Source of the DNA: Tabrizicola_A aquatica
GTDB lineage: Bacteria > Pseudomonadota > Alphaproteobacteria > Rhodobacterales > Rhodobacteraceae
Strand: one strand, 5' to 3'
NCBI GenBank assembly: GCA_965194375.1
Contig: OZ239428.1
Length of the DNA: 64,000 bases
Positions 43,901 to 52,201 of the stretch are shown piece by piece. The notes beneath the pieces are model-generated. The model made no database searches. It saw nothing but the letters and a program-made list of their open reading frames with translations, and had not been told where the DNA came from. Every line of letters starts with the position of its first letter. Within the stretch, counting starts at the first letter, position 1. The position numbers and the translations under genes were made by a program.

Positions 43901-45470
43901 AAACCGACGACAGCACAGCCGCCGGCGTATCATCGCCCATCGAGGCGACCATTTCCTTGCCGTCCTCCACCATCGGGGCCAGCACCTGCTCCAGCTCTTC
44001 AATCGAATAGCCCGCCGCGATCTGCCGCTTACGCAGTTCCGCCCCGGTGAATTGCGGCTGCTCCGGCACGTCCTTCAACAGCGCATTCAGATCAACGATC
44101 TTGCCGACCCAATCGCCATAGGGCTGGGCATTGGCCAGCTTGTTCTTCAACTCGGTGTCGTGGAAGAGCTTGCCCTCGGCCATATCGACAGCAATCATCT
44201 GCCCCGGCCCAAGCGCGCCCTTTTCACGGATGGTGGTTTCATCCACCGGCACCATGCCCGCCTCAGAGCCCGCAATCAGCAGCCCATCGCCGGTCACAAC
44301 ATAGCGCATCGGGCGCAAGCCATTGCGATCAAGGCCCCCGCAGACCCAGCGGCCATCGGTCATGGCCAGCGCCGCCGGACCATCCCACGGCTCAATGACC
44401 GAGTTGCAATAGGAATACATATCCGCCCAAGCCTTGGGCATGTTCGTCGTGGCCTTCGACCAAGCCTCCGGCACCAGCATGGTTTTTGCCATGGGGGCAG
44501 ACCGGCCCGAGCGGACCAGCACTTCGAAGACCGAATCCAGCGCACCCGAATCCGAGGTGCCACCCGGAATGATCGGCTTGATATCCTCGGCCATATCGCC
44601 AAACGCTGAGGACGCCATCCGGATCTCGTGGCTCTTCATCCAGTTGACGTTGCCCTTCAGCGTGTTGATCTCGCCGTTATGGGCGAGCATCCGGAAGGGC
44701 TGGGCCAGCCACCACTGCGGGAAGGTGTTGGTGCTGTAACGCTGGTGATAAATCGCAAAGGCGGACTCGAACCGCTCATCCATCAGATCGGGGTAGAAGG
44801 TGGCGACCTGTTCGGCCAGCATCATGCCCTTGTAGATGATGCTGCGGCACGACAGGCTGCACAGATACATCCCCTGAATACCGGCGGCATTAGCGGCTTT
44901 CTCAATCCGGCGGCGGATGATGTACAGCTCACGCTCAAACTGCTCCTGATCGATGTCCTTCTCACAGCGGATCAGGATCTGCTCAATCTCGGGCCGCGTC
45001 GCATTGGCCTTGTCGCCCAGAACGCTCGTGTCCACCGGCACATGCCGCCAGCCATAAATGTAATGGCCCATCCGCAGCACTTCGGTTTCCACGATGGTCC
45101 GGCACCGCTCCTGCGCGCCAAAGTCCGTGCGCGGCAAGAAGACCTGACCTACAGCGATCAGCTTTTTGGTGTCCGGCTCATGGCCCGTGCGGCGCACTTG
45201 GTCATAGAAGAACTTGACCGGAATCTGCACATGGATCCCCGCACCATCCCCGGTCTTGCCATCGGCATCGACCGCGCCCCGGTGCCACACCGCCTTCAGC
45301 GCGTTGATCCCGTTTTCAACGACCTTGCGGCTTGGCTTGCCGGAAATCGCCACCACCAGACCCACGCCGCAGGACGAATGTTCATCCTCGGCCTTGTAAA
45401 GCCCGTTGGCATCCAACCAAGCGCGCTTGGCCTCTTCAGCCTTTACCCAGGCGTCATCATAGGTTGTCAT
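40932..45470 (-). CDS. gltB: Glutamate synthase large subunit
   Basis: The 1512-residue alpha subunit of NADPH-glutamate synthase: glutaminase, central, FMN and C-terminal beta-helix domains. The N-terminal nucleophile is Cys34 (DEHSSCGVGLVV) after removal of a propeptide. The FMN domain has SGHNGGTGASPATSIKYAG, and the 3Fe-4S site is C-x5-C-x4-C in GCIMVRQCQSNTCPVGVC. The end carries GxxGG repeats typical of the GltB tail. It transfers the glutamine amide to 2-oxoglutarate. The gene is separated from gltD by a secreted-protein gene whose end overlaps its first 14 bases, and it ends in a terminator. Confidence 0.98.
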   Translation of the reverse strand: MTTYDDAWVKAEEAKRAWLDANGLYKAEDEHSSCGVGLVVAISGKPSRKVVENGINALKAVWHRGAVDADGKTGDGAGIHVQIPVKFFYDQVRRTGHEPDTKKLIAVGQVFLPRTDFGAQERCRTIVETEVLRMGHYIYGWRHVPVDTSVLGDKANATRPEIEQILIRCEKDIDQEQFERELYIIRRRIEKAANAAGIQGMYLCSLSCRSIIYKGMMLAEQVATFYPDLMDERFESAFAIYHQRYSTNTFPQWWLAQPFRMLAHNGEINTLKGNVNWMKSHEIRMASSAFGDMAEDIKPIIPGGTSDSGALDSVFEVLVRSGRSAPMAKTMLVPEAWSKATTNMPKAWADMYSYCNSVIEPWDGPAALAMTDGRWVCGGLDRNGLRPMRYVVTGDGLLIAGSEAGMVPVDETTIREKGALGPGQMIAVDMAEGKLFHDTELKNKLANAQPYGDWVGKIVDLNALLKDVPEQPQFTGAELRKRQIAAGYSIEELEQVLAPMVEDGKEMVASMGDDTPAAVLSSVYRPLSHFFRQNFSQVTNPPIDSLREGRVMSLKTRFGNLRNVLDENNSQTEILVLESPFIGNGEYEVLVKRFGDQVAFIDCTFPAGAGADALRQGLERIRSEAEVAVSSGAGQLILTDEHQGAGRVAMPMILATSAVHSWLTRKGLRTFCSINVRAAECIDPHYFAVLIGSGATTVNPYLAEDSIADRITRGLLDGSLLDAMRNYRDAIDAGLLKIMSKMGISVISSYRGGLNFEAVGLSRAMVAEYFPGMQSRISGIGLQGLQMKVEEVHAKGWKGGSDVLPIGGIYKARRSGEKHAWEAQTMHMLQSACDRASYDIWKQYSAAMRANPPIHIRDLLDIKVLGKPVPIEEVESITSIRKRFVTPGMSLGALSPEAHKTLNVAMNRIGAKSDSGEGGEDPAHFVPEPNGDNPSAKIKQVASGRFGVTAEYLNACEELEIKVAQGAKPGEGGQLPGMKVTALIARLRHSTPGVTLISPPPHHDIYSIEDLAQLIYDLKQINPRAKVTVKLVSSSGVGTIAAGVAKAKADVILISGHNGGTGASPATSIKYAGLPWEMGLTEAHQVLAMNNLRDRITLRTDGGLRTGRDIVMAAMMGAEEFGIGTAALIAMGCIMVRQCQSNTCPVGVCTQDQKLRDKFTGSADKVVNLITFYAQEVREILAQIGARSIDEIIGRADLLTQVSRGSAHLDDLDLNPLLITVDGANRITYDRSKPRNAVPDTLDAEIIKDGHRFFEDGEKMQLSYAVRNTHRTIGTRASSHIVKKFGMKNSLQPDHLTVKLTGSCGQSLGAFGVRGLKIEVQGDANDYVGKGLSGGTITVRPPMSSPLTASDNTIIGNTVLYGATGGYLYASGRAGERFAVRNSGASVVVEGCGSNGCEYMTGGVAVILGSIGANFGAGMTGGMAYLYDPKGTAEDFINPESLVTCAVGHAHWEAQLKTLIEAHAAETGSRLAARILANWEAERANFLQVCPKEMLIHLPHPLSDEAVKVPAE

Positions 45471-46158
45471 GGGTCAGGCCCTTTCTGCTAAGCTGCGACA
45501 AGACGGCGTCACAGTCGAAAATCGGTTGGGTGGATTCAAAGCCCTTGTCGCCGTCGCGAAAGAACTTGATCGGATGGCTGTCCATCGGCAGCCAGTTGCC
45601 ATTGCCGTCATCCCATTCGGAAGATCCCGAAAAGAACATCCGGAATTCACGGCTGATGTATTCATTGCCCCGCGCCTGGCGCAGGACAGTGCCAGCATCG
45701 TCGGTCTCAGTGTATTCGAACTGGGTCTCGTCCAGCGTGACCCCGTCGATGGTGATGGTGCGACCCGTCAGCTGGTCAAACCCCACCACATTGGAATGCT
45801 CACCATTGTCCTTGGACAGGCTGAAGACAAAATCATCGCGGCCCGTCTCGGTCAGGTTGGTAAAGCTTGCCGGGTCCTCGGGGTTCGCATCCAGCGTCTG
45901 CGTGACCACCGGGTTCAATTCGATGCTTTCGATCCACTGGGTCTCATCATCAATCCGGCTCAGAAAGAACGGACCTTCCTGATCGAAATCCGCCCGCCAC
46001 TTGTGGCCCGCAGGGTCAGCCTCGCAGGTGTAGTAATTCGCGACATAGCAGCCGCGCGACTGCACGGTGAGGTAGGTCGTGCAGCCCTCGGGCGCGACAA
46101 AGCTGCCCGCAAACGCAGGGGTGGCAAAGAGGAGCGGAAGCGCGATCAGGGCCTTCAT
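45457..46158 (-). CDS. Secreted protein of unknown function between gltB and gltD
   Basis: A 233-residue protein with a signal peptide (MKALIALPLLFATPAFA, cleavage before GSF). The mature part is polar and Asp/Glu-rich, with four Cys (GCTTYL, GCYVANYYTC, and FDCDAV near the end), beta-rich character, and FRMFFSGSSEWDD. I recognise no family with certainty. Its stop lies 14 bases inside gltB and 114 bases separate it from gltD, so it is most likely in the gltD-X-gltB transcript. A periplasmic protein in a nitrogen-assimilation operon is unexpected. I infer only export, not function. Confidence 0.8.
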   Translation of the reverse strand: MKALIALPLLFATPAFAGSFVAPEGCTTYLTVQSRGCYVANYYTCEADPAGHKWRADFDQEGPFFLSRIDDETQWIESIELNPVVTQTLDANPEDPASFTNLTETGRDDFVFSLSKDNGEHSNVVGFDQLTGRTITIDGVTLDETQFEYTETDDAGTVLRQARGNEYISREFRMFFSGSSEWDDGNGNWLPMDSHPIKFFRDGDKGFESTQPIFDCDAVLSQLSRKGLTHDNL

Positions 46159-46272
46159 TCTGTCACTCCGGTTTTGGTCAGCCGTGCTGACCGATGAACA
46201 TTTTACCGATTGGCGCCTGTCGGGACGGATGCCATACGCAGACCCGACGCGCACCAGACACACACCAGACGG

Positions 46273-47709
46273 CTATTCCGCCGCCACTTGGGCCGGTTGG
46301 GCCAGATATTCCAAGATCGCATCCGCCGCTTCACGCCCATCGCGGATGGCCCAAACCACAAGGCTGGCCCCGCGCACAATGTCGCCCGCCGCATAGACGC
46401 CGGGCAGGTTGGTGGCATGGCTGCGGAAGTCGGCCTTGACGGTACCCCAACGGGTCACGGCCAAATCCGGCGCATCCCACTGGCCGGTCAGATCCTCGGG
46501 CTCAAAGCCCAGCGCCTGAATGACCAGATCCGCCGCTTCCGTATAATCGGCCCCTTCAATGATCTCGGGCGACTGGCGACCGCTGGCATCCGGCGCGCCA
46601 AGGCGCATTTTCTGCACGATCACGCCATGCACATGGTCTGATCCGACAAAGCCACGCGGCGCGGTCAGCCAGACGAAATCCACGCCCTCTTCCTCGGCGT
46701 TCTGCACCTCGCGCTGCGAGCCGGGCATATTGGCTTTATCGCGGCGATAGAGGCACTTGACGCTCACCGCACCCTGCCGAATGGCGGTGCGCACACAGTC
46801 CATCGCGGTATCGCCACCGCCGATGACCACCACGCGCTTGCCCTTGGCATCCAGCGTGCCATTGTCAAACTCAACCACCTCGTCGCCAAAGCTCTTGCGG
46901 TTCGACGCGGTCAGATAATCCAGCGCCTTGACGACACCCGAAAGACCAACGCCCGGGGCTTCGATGTCACGGGCCTTGTAAACGCCCGTAGCGATCAGCA
47001 CCGCATCATGCTGGCCGCGGATGGCGTCAAAGGAAATGTCAGTGCCGACGTTACAGTTCATCACAAACTGCACGCCCGCCTTTTCCAACTGTTCAATGCG
47101 CTGCATGACCACCGGCTTTTCCAGCTTAAAGCCGGGGATGCCATAGGTCAGCAAGCCGCCCGCGCGGTCATAGCGGTCATAGACCGTGACCTGCACGCCC
47201 TTGCGCCGCAGCACATCCGCCGCCGCCAGCCCACCGGGACCCGCGCCGATGATGCCCACCGATTCCGCCCGCTCGGCCCCCGGCGTGATCGGCAGCACCC
47301 AGCCGTTTTCCCACGCGAGATCGGTCAGATATTTCTCGACCGCGCCAATGGTCACCGTGCCATGGCCCGACTGTTCGATGACGCAGTTGCCTTCGCACAG
47401 CCGATCCTGCGGGCAGATGCGGCCGCAGATCTCGGGGAAGGTATTGGTGGCCTGAGAAATCTCATAGGCCTCTTGCAGACGACCCTCGGCGGTCAGGCGC
47501 AGCCAGTCAGGGATGTTGTTGTGCAAGGGGCAATGCGACTGGCAGTAAGGCACGCCGCACTGGCTGCAGCGGCTCGCCTGCTCGGCGGCCTTCTCGGCAG
47601 CGAACTCGCGGTAAATCTCATGGAAATCGCTGGCGCGCATCGTGGCATCACGCTTGGTGGGCATCTCTTTGCCCAAGCTTACGAACTTCAGCATCTTCTG
47701 CGTGGCCAT
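46273..47709 (-). CDS. gltD: Glutamate synthase small subunit
   Basis: The 478-residue beta subunit that passes electrons from NADPH through FAD and Fe-S clusters to GltB. The N-terminal cysteine clusters are CSQCGVPYCQSHCP and ICGRICPQDRLCEGNC; the FAD fold is GIIGAGPGGLAAAD and the NADPH fold VVIGGGDTAMDCV. Its length fits. Transcribed first in the minus-strand order gltD, secreted protein, gltB. A large inverted repeat lies 75-140 bases upstream and may be regulatory. Confidence 0.97.
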   Translation of the reverse strand: MATQKMLKFVSLGKEMPTKRDATMRASDFHEIYREFAAEKAAEQASRCSQCGVPYCQSHCPLHNNIPDWLRLTAEGRLQEAYEISQATNTFPEICGRICPQDRLCEGNCVIEQSGHGTVTIGAVEKYLTDLAWENGWVLPITPGAERAESVGIIGAGPGGLAAADVLRRKGVQVTVYDRYDRAGGLLTYGIPGFKLEKPVVMQRIEQLEKAGVQFVMNCNVGTDISFDAIRGQHDAVLIATGVYKARDIEAPGVGLSGVVKALDYLTASNRKSFGDEVVEFDNGTLDAKGKRVVVIGGGDTAMDCVRTAIRQGAVSVKCLYRRDKANMPGSQREVQNAEEEGVDFVWLTAPRGFVGSDHVHGVIVQKMRLGAPDASGRQSPEIIEGADYTEAADLVIQALGFEPEDLTGQWDAPDLAVTRWGTVKADFRSHATNLPGVYAAGDIVRGASLVVWAIRDGREAADAILEYLAQPAQVAAE

Positions 47710-47783
47710 GGCTGCGCCCCCAAACTTCTTGGTTATCGGCGCAGGGATACTTTGGACCGGTTGGGAATAAAAGTCAGCATGCG

Positions 47784-47850
47784 TGACCTATTCGGCTGTT
47801 TTTCACCCCCCACGGGCAGCAAACGCACAAATTGGCCGAATATTAGGTCA
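47784..47850 (-). promoter_or_regulatory. Bulged inverted repeat upstream of gltD
   Basis: TGACCTATTCGGC at 47784-47796 faces GCCGAATATTAGGTCA at 47835-47850; the arms match over 13 bases except for a 3-base bulge in the right arm, with a 38-base loop. It is between the uppP stop and the gltD ATG. No T-run follows on the minus strand, so it is more likely an operator or mRNA element than a terminator. Regulator unknown. Confidence 0.5.
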
Positions 47851-47869
47851 GCACAATTTACCTATACCT

Positions 47870-48670
47870 TCAAAACCCCAAGGAAAGCGCGATCAAAGCC
47901 AAGGATCCAACGATGATTCGCCACCAGCCAAACAGCGCATAGCCGTGGCGGCTGATATAGCTCAGCAGCCATTTGACCACGATCACCCCGGTGATGAAGG
48001 CCAGCACAAAGCCCAGCGCGATTTGTGACCAGGCCGAAAAATCCAGCACATCGCGGTTCTTTAGCAGGTCATACCCAACCGCCGCCGCCATGGTCGGCAT
48101 CGACAGGAAGAACGAAAACTCCGCCGCCGCCCGCTTTTCGACCCCCATCAACAGCGCACCCACAATCGTGGCCCCAGACCGCGACACACCGGGAATCATC
48201 GCCAGACACTGCACAAACCCAATGGCCAGCGCCTTGCGCAGGGGCAGCGCGGTGGCATCGTGATACACCGGGGTCGGCGCGATGCGGTCGACGAACAGCA
48301 GCACGATTCCACCCAGAATCAGCATGATGGCAATCAGGCGCGGGGTCTCGAACAGCACCGTCTTGATGAACTCATGCGCCAGAACGCCAATCACAGCGGC
48401 GGGCAAAAAGGCCAACAAAACCGAGATGATAAACCGCATCGCCGCCGGGTCGCGGTGGGCGGTGGAAAACACCTGCCACAGTTTGGCGAAATACACGGTC
48501 AACAGCGCCAACACGGCACCCAGCTGGATCACCACCTCAAAGGTTTTCCCGGCACTTTCAAAGCCCAAGAAATGCGATGCCAACAGAAGATGGCCCGTCG
48601 AGGAAACCGGCAGAAACTCGGTCAGCCCCTCCAACAGGCCCAGAAGGGCGACTGTTAACAGATCGTCCAA
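47870..48670 (-). CDS. uppP: Undecaprenyl-diphosphatase UppP (BacA)
   Basis: Inner-membrane phosphatase recycling undecaprenyl pyrophosphate for cell-wall and glycan synthesis, 266 residues and multiple hydrophobic helices. Signature motifs are LEGLTEFLPVSSTGHLLL at the N-terminus and PGVSRSGATIVGALLMG near residue 165. The start appears to be TTG 48670, directly after the stop of the upstream gene (TGA then TTG) with GGAAGG as ribosome-binding element. This makes coupling with the NDUFA9-like gene likely. Confidence 0.94.
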   Translation of the reverse strand: MDDLLTVALLGLLEGLTEFLPVSSTGHLLLASHFLGFESAGKTFEVVIQLGAVLALLTVYFAKLWQVFSTAHRDPAAMRFIISVLLAFLPAAVIGVLAHEFIKTVLFETPRLIAIMLILGGIVLLFVDRIAPTPVYHDATALPLRKALAIGFVQCLAMIPGVSRSGATIVGALLMGVEKRAAAEFSFFLSMPTMAAAVGYDLLKNRDVLDFSAWSQIALGFVLAFITGVIVVKWLLSYISRHGYALFGWWRIIVGSLALIALSLGF

Positions 48671-49654
48671 TCAGGCCTTCCGCAGGTTCTTGGCCGATTC
48701 CTTGATCGCGGCATATTGGCCCGAGGGGCGGAAGCACCACAGATATTCCGGCAGCACCGAATCCATATCCGCAGGCTCGATCCCCAAATCGGCAAATCCC
48801 TTGGCCCCAGCGGCCACGACATTGTCGGACCCAAGGCTCGTGACCTGATCGCGGGTCAGCATCTTGTTCGGGAACAGCCCCAGCGTCAGCGCCGAGGCGA
48901 AATCCAGCCCCGTCGCCATGATGCGCGCCGCAAAGAACGGGATGTTCAGCACCAGACGGCGGCGGCGAATGATGCCCAGCATCTTGCCCATCAACGCGCG
49001 GAAAGTCGCAACCTCGGGCCCGCCGAGTTCATAAATGCCATGCGCCTGCCCAAGCACGCCCTTGACCGCCGCTTGTGCCACATCGTCCACATGTACAGGC
49101 TGAAACCGCGTCTCGGCGCCCACCACGGGCAAAAGCGGCCCCATGCGCGACATGGCGGCAAAGCGGTTGAAGAACTGATCTTCCGTGCCGAAAATCACCG
49201 AGGGGCGCAGGATCACGGCAGTAGGAAACGCCGCCAACACCGCCGCTTCGCCCGCACCTTTGGATTGAGCATAAAGGCTTGCCCCCTCCACATCGGCCCC
49301 GATGGCCGAAAGATGTACCAAGCTCTCCACCCCCGCCTCAGCCGCCAGCCGCGCGATGCGGCCCGGCGCTTCAGCCTGCACGGCGGTAAAGTTATTCTTG
49401 CCGCCTCGGTCAAAGGTGCCGACGCAGTTCACCACCGCATCCGCCCCCGCCATGGCCGCGCGCACCGAACCCTCGTCGCGCACGTTGCACAAGACAGGCT
49501 CCACCTGCCCGACAGCGCCATAGGGTTTGACATGCAGCGCCTCATTCGGGCGACGCACCGCGACGCGCACGCGCCAGCCTTCTTTGGCCATGCGGCGCGC
49601 AATGTAGCGACCGACAAAACCCGAGCCGCCGAAGATGGTGACAAGTTTGCTCAT
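48671..49654 (-). CDS. NDUFA9-like NAD(P)H-binding protein
   Basis: A 327-residue atypical SDR of the complex I NDUFA9 subunit family. GGSGFVGRYIARRMA is the nucleotide fold at the start, VHLSAIGADVEGASLYAQSKGAGE resembles the family core, and the tail ends YLWCFRPSGQYAAI. In alphaproteobacteria such proteins are often encoded away from the nuo operon; a structural role in complex I is inferred only. ATG 49654 chosen over the longer frame because homology begins there. Directly followed by uppP. Confidence 0.85.
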   Translation of the reverse strand: MSKLVTIFGGSGFVGRYIARRMAKEGWRVRVAVRRPNEALHVKPYGAVGQVEPVLCNVRDEGSVRAAMAGADAVVNCVGTFDRGGKNNFTAVQAEAPGRIARLAAEAGVESLVHLSAIGADVEGASLYAQSKGAGEAAVLAAFPTAVILRPSVIFGTEDQFFNRFAAMSRMGPLLPVVGAETRFQPVHVDDVAQAAVKGVLGQAHGIYELGGPEVATFRALMGKMLGIIRRRRLVLNIPFFAARIMATGLDFASALTLGLFPNKMLTRDQVTSLGSDNVVAAGAKGFADLGIEPADMDSVLPEYLWCFRPSGQYAAIKESAKNLRKA

Positions 49655-49776
49655 GTGGGAAACCCCTATTGGCCTACTTTGAATTGGCCTCTGCATAGCT
49701 TTGTGGCCCCGAACGGGCAAGGCCAAAGGCCCCGATCTTGTCGCATCACGCCGCGACATAATTCACGAAATGCCCG

Positions 49777-49805
49777 TTGACACCCCAAAGCGCCCCGGCT
49801 AAACC
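49777..49805 (+). promoter_or_regulatory. Probable housekeeping promoter of tRNA-Leu
   Basis: A perfect TTGACA at 49777-49782 is followed after 17 bases by TAAACC at 49800-49805. The predicted start, near 49812, would leave a leader of about 12 bases before the tRNA, as expected for a stable-RNA gene. Confidence 0.6.
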
Positions 49806-49823
49806 CCGGCCCACTGAAAACGT

Positions 49824-49908
49824 GCCCAGATGGCGGAATTGGTAGACGCACTGGTTTCAGGTACCAGCGCTGCAAGGCGTGGAGGTTCGAGTCCTCTTCT
49901 GGGCACCA
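49824..49908 (+). tRNA. tRNA-Leu (anticodon CAG)
   Basis: An 85-base class II tRNA. The acceptor arms are GCCCAGA (49824-49830) and TCTGGGC (49898-49904), followed by A and an encoded CCA. The anticodon arm is CTGGT-TTCAGGT-ACCAG, giving anticodon CAG, which decodes CUG leucine, a frequent codon in this GC-rich genome. The long variable arm and GGTTCGAGTCC T-arm confirm tRNA-Leu. Confidence 0.97.
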
Positions 49909-49919
49909 TTTCGTTCAAC

Positions 49920-49946
49920 AGACCGCCTTCGGGCGGTCTTTTGCTT
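49920..49946 (+). terminator. Terminator after tRNA-Leu
   Basis: AGACCGCC (49920-49927) and GGCGGTCT (49932-49939) form an 8-bp stem with a TTCG loop, followed by TTTTGCTTTT. It lies 11 bases after the tRNA 3' end. Confidence 0.92.
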
Positions 49947-50022
49947 TTCAGGGCTTGTCGACGTTGACCCATGGCGCGGGCGGGGCTAAGCCGCTTGCAA
50001 CCCTGATGATCGGACGGACCTC

Positions 50023-50637
50023 GTGACCATTCACCTTCACAGAAACGACCTGCCCGATGGGCTGGACCTTGGCTCCGTCGTGGCCATTGACACCGAAACC
50101 ATGGGTCTGGACCCGCGCCGCGACCGGCTCTGCGTGGTGCAGCTGTCGGATGGCAAGGGCGATGCGCATCTGGTGCAGATCGCGCGCGGGCAGACAACGG
50201 CGCCGAATCTGCAGCGGCTGCTGACCGATCCGGCGGTGCTGAAGCTCTTTCACTTTGGTCGCTTTGACATTGCCGCCTTGCAAAAGGCCTTTGGCGTGCG
50301 CACCGCGCCGGTCTGGTGCACCAAGATCGCCTCAAGGCTGATCCGCACCTATACCGACCGGCATGGGCTGAAGTACCTGTTGCTGGAATATGTGGGCGTG
50401 GATGTGTCCAAGGCCCAGCAAACCAGCGATTGGGGCTCGGCCACGCTGACCGAGGCGCAAAAGGACTATGCGGCGTCGGATGTCCTGTATCTGCACAAGC
50501 TGAAAGCCGCGCTTGAGGCGATCTTGCACCGCGAGGGGCGGATGGCGCTGGCGCAATCCTGCTTTGACTTCCTGCCCACGCGGGCGGAACTGGACCTTTT
50601 GGGCTGGGATGAGCCGAATGACCTCTTCCACCACTGA
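50023..50637 (+). CDS. rnd: Ribonuclease D (short form)
   Basis: A 204-residue DEDDy 3'-5' exonuclease. Motif I is VVAIDTETMGLDP, motif II FHFGRFDIAAL and motif III QKDYAASDVLYL. It lacks the HRDC domains of E. coli RNase D, a short form common in alphaproteobacteria. It would trim tRNA 3' ends. Start is GTG 50023, with GGACGGA upstream. The last 20 bases overlap the kdsD start. Confidence 0.9.
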   Translation: MTIHLHRNDLPDGLDLGSVVAIDTETMGLDPRRDRLCVVQLSDGKGDAHLVQIARGQTTAPNLQRLLTDPAVLKLFHFGRFDIAALQKAFGVRTAPVWCTKIASRLIRTYTDRHGLKYLLLEYVGVDVSKAQQTSDWGSATLTEAQKDYAASDVLYLHKLKAALEAILHREGRMALAQSCFDFLPTRAELDLLGWDEPNDLFHH

Positions 50638-51583
50638 TTTTCTGGCCACCGGCCGCCGCGTCATCGCCCGCGAGGCCGAGGCCCTGACGCTCTTGGGCGA
50701 CAGCCTTGGCGACAGTTTTGGCCGCGCGGTTGAGCTGATTCTGGCCGCCAAGGGCCGGGTGATCGTGTCGGGCATGGGCAAATCGGGCCACATCGCCCGC
50801 AAGATCGCCGCGACCTTGGCCTCGACCGGCACGCCGGCGCATTTCGTGCACCCCGCCGAAGCCAGCCACGGCGATCTGGGGATGGTAACACAAGGCGATG
50901 TGGCGCTGGTTTTGTCCAATTCTGGCGAGACCTCGGAACTCGCCGATATCGTCGCCCATACCCGGCGATTCTCAATCCCGCTGATCGGGGTTGCGGGGCG
51001 CGACGGATCAACATTGTTGCGGCAATCGGATGTGGCCATCCTTTTGCCCCCGGCGGCTGAGGCTTGTGAGACCGGGATTGTGCCGACTACCTCCACCACC
51101 ATGACACTGGCCTTGGGCGACGCGCTGGCGATTGCCCTGATGGAGCATCGCGCCTTTACCCCCGAACATTTCCGCATGTTCCACCCCGGCGGCAAGCTGG
51201 GCGCAAAACTTCTGAAGGTGCGCGACCTGATGCATGCCGAACTGCCCTTGATCAAGCATGACCGCCCGATGGGCGAGGCACTGCTGGAGATCAGCCGCAA
51301 GGGCTTTGGCGTGGTCGGTGTCACCGATGATGCGGGCCTTTTGGCCGGGATTGTCACCGACGGCGACTTGCGCCGCCATATGGAGGGGCTTTTGGCCCTG
51401 ACCGCCGGGCAGGTCATGACACGCGCGCCGCGCACCGTGGCACCCGATGCGCTGGCCGAAACGGCGGTGGCCTTGATGAATGATCGCAAGATCACCTGCC
51501 TTTTCGTCGTCGACCCGGCCCAACCTGGCCAGGTTCGGGGCATCTTGCACATCCATGATTGCCTGCGGGCCGGAGTGGTCTAG
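50618..51583 (+). CDS. kdsD: Arabinose-5-phosphate isomerase KdsD
   Basis: A 321-residue isomerase converting ribulose 5-phosphate to arabinose 5-phosphate, the first committed precursor of Kdo. The SIS domain shows VSGMGKSGHIARKIAATLAS and PAEASHGDLGM, and two CBS domains follow (about 210-320) with GIVTDGDLRRH. The start ATG 50618 lies inside the rnd end. It is directly upstream of lptC (stop TAG then GTG), so Kdo supply and LPS export are coupled in one operon. Confidence 0.93.
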   Translation: MTSSTTDFLATGRRVIAREAEALTLLGDSLGDSFGRAVELILAAKGRVIVSGMGKSGHIARKIAATLASTGTPAHFVHPAEASHGDLGMVTQGDVALVLSNSGETSELADIVAHTRRFSIPLIGVAGRDGSTLLRQSDVAILLPPAAEACETGIVPTTSTTMTLALGDALAIALMEHRAFTPEHFRMFHPGGKLGAKLLKVRDLMHAELPLIKHDRPMGEALLEISRKGFGVVGVTDDAGLLAGIVTDGDLRRHMEGLLALTAGQVMTRAPRTVAPDALAETAVALMNDRKITCLFVVDPAQPGQVRGILHIHDCLRAGVV

Positions 51584-52189
51584 GTGGCGCGGAACCCCGC
51601 CCAAGACAATCTCCATTCCCGGATCGTGATGATCCTAAAGGTCACGCTGCCCTTGGTGGCGCTGGCCATACTGTCCTCCTTGTTCCTGTTTTCCCGCGAG
51701 ATCGACCCGGAAGACGCGATTCCCTATGCCGATGTCGAAATCGCCGACCGGCTGGCCCAACCGCGGATGACCGGGGCAGGCTTTTCAACCGTGACATCGG
51801 ATGGGGCCACGCTGACCCTGTCAGCCGATAAAGCTACACCCAGCGAGGGCGGCGGGCGGGTGACCGGGCTGAAGGGTGAGCTTTCAACAGCCGCTGGCTT
51901 TCGCACCGAGATATCGGCGGGCTCAGGACAGCTTGACAGCAACGCTGGCACGGTTGTGCTGGACGCGGGGGTGCGGCTTGCAACCTCAACCGGCTATGAG
52001 GTGACGACCGACCGGCTGACGCTGGGCACCGATCGCAGCTTTATGGAAAGCGGCGGCGCGGTGCTGGCAACCGCCCCCATCGGTCAGCTTGAAGCGGGCG
52101 GGCTGCGCATGGATGTGACAGGTGATGGCAAAACCCATCTTCTGGTTTTCAATAAGGGCGTGCGCCTGATATACCAGCCCAACCACTGA
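51584..52189 (+). CDS. lptC: LPS export protein LptC
   Basis: A 201-residue bitopic inner-membrane protein. One transmembrane helix (about 19-37, VTLPLVALAILSSLFLF) is followed by a periplasmic beta-jellyroll of the LptC/OstA type. Homology at sequence level is modest, and the assignment rests on the order kdsD-lptC-lptA-lptB and the topology. Start is GTG 51584 right after the kdsD stop; coupled translation is likely. Confidence 0.85.
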   Translation: MARNPAQDNLHSRIVMILKVTLPLVALAILSSLFLFSREIDPEDAIPYADVEIADRLAQPRMTGAGFSTVTSDGATLTLSADKATPSEGGGRVTGLKGELSTAAGFRTEISAGSGQLDSNAGTVVLDAGVRLATSTGYEVTTDRLTLGTDRSFMESGGAVLATAPIGQLEAGGLRMDVTGDGKTHLLVFNKGVRLIYQPNH

Positions 52190-52201
52190 CGGATTTTTCA
52201 G

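Noticed and set aside
42699..44609. 636-codon open frame opposite gltB
   Set aside because: Antisense to conserved gltB domains; composition biased to His/Arg/Ala as in other shadows.
51630..51657. TGATCC box inside lptC
   Set aside because: Coding sequence and no CGTA element at the required spacing.
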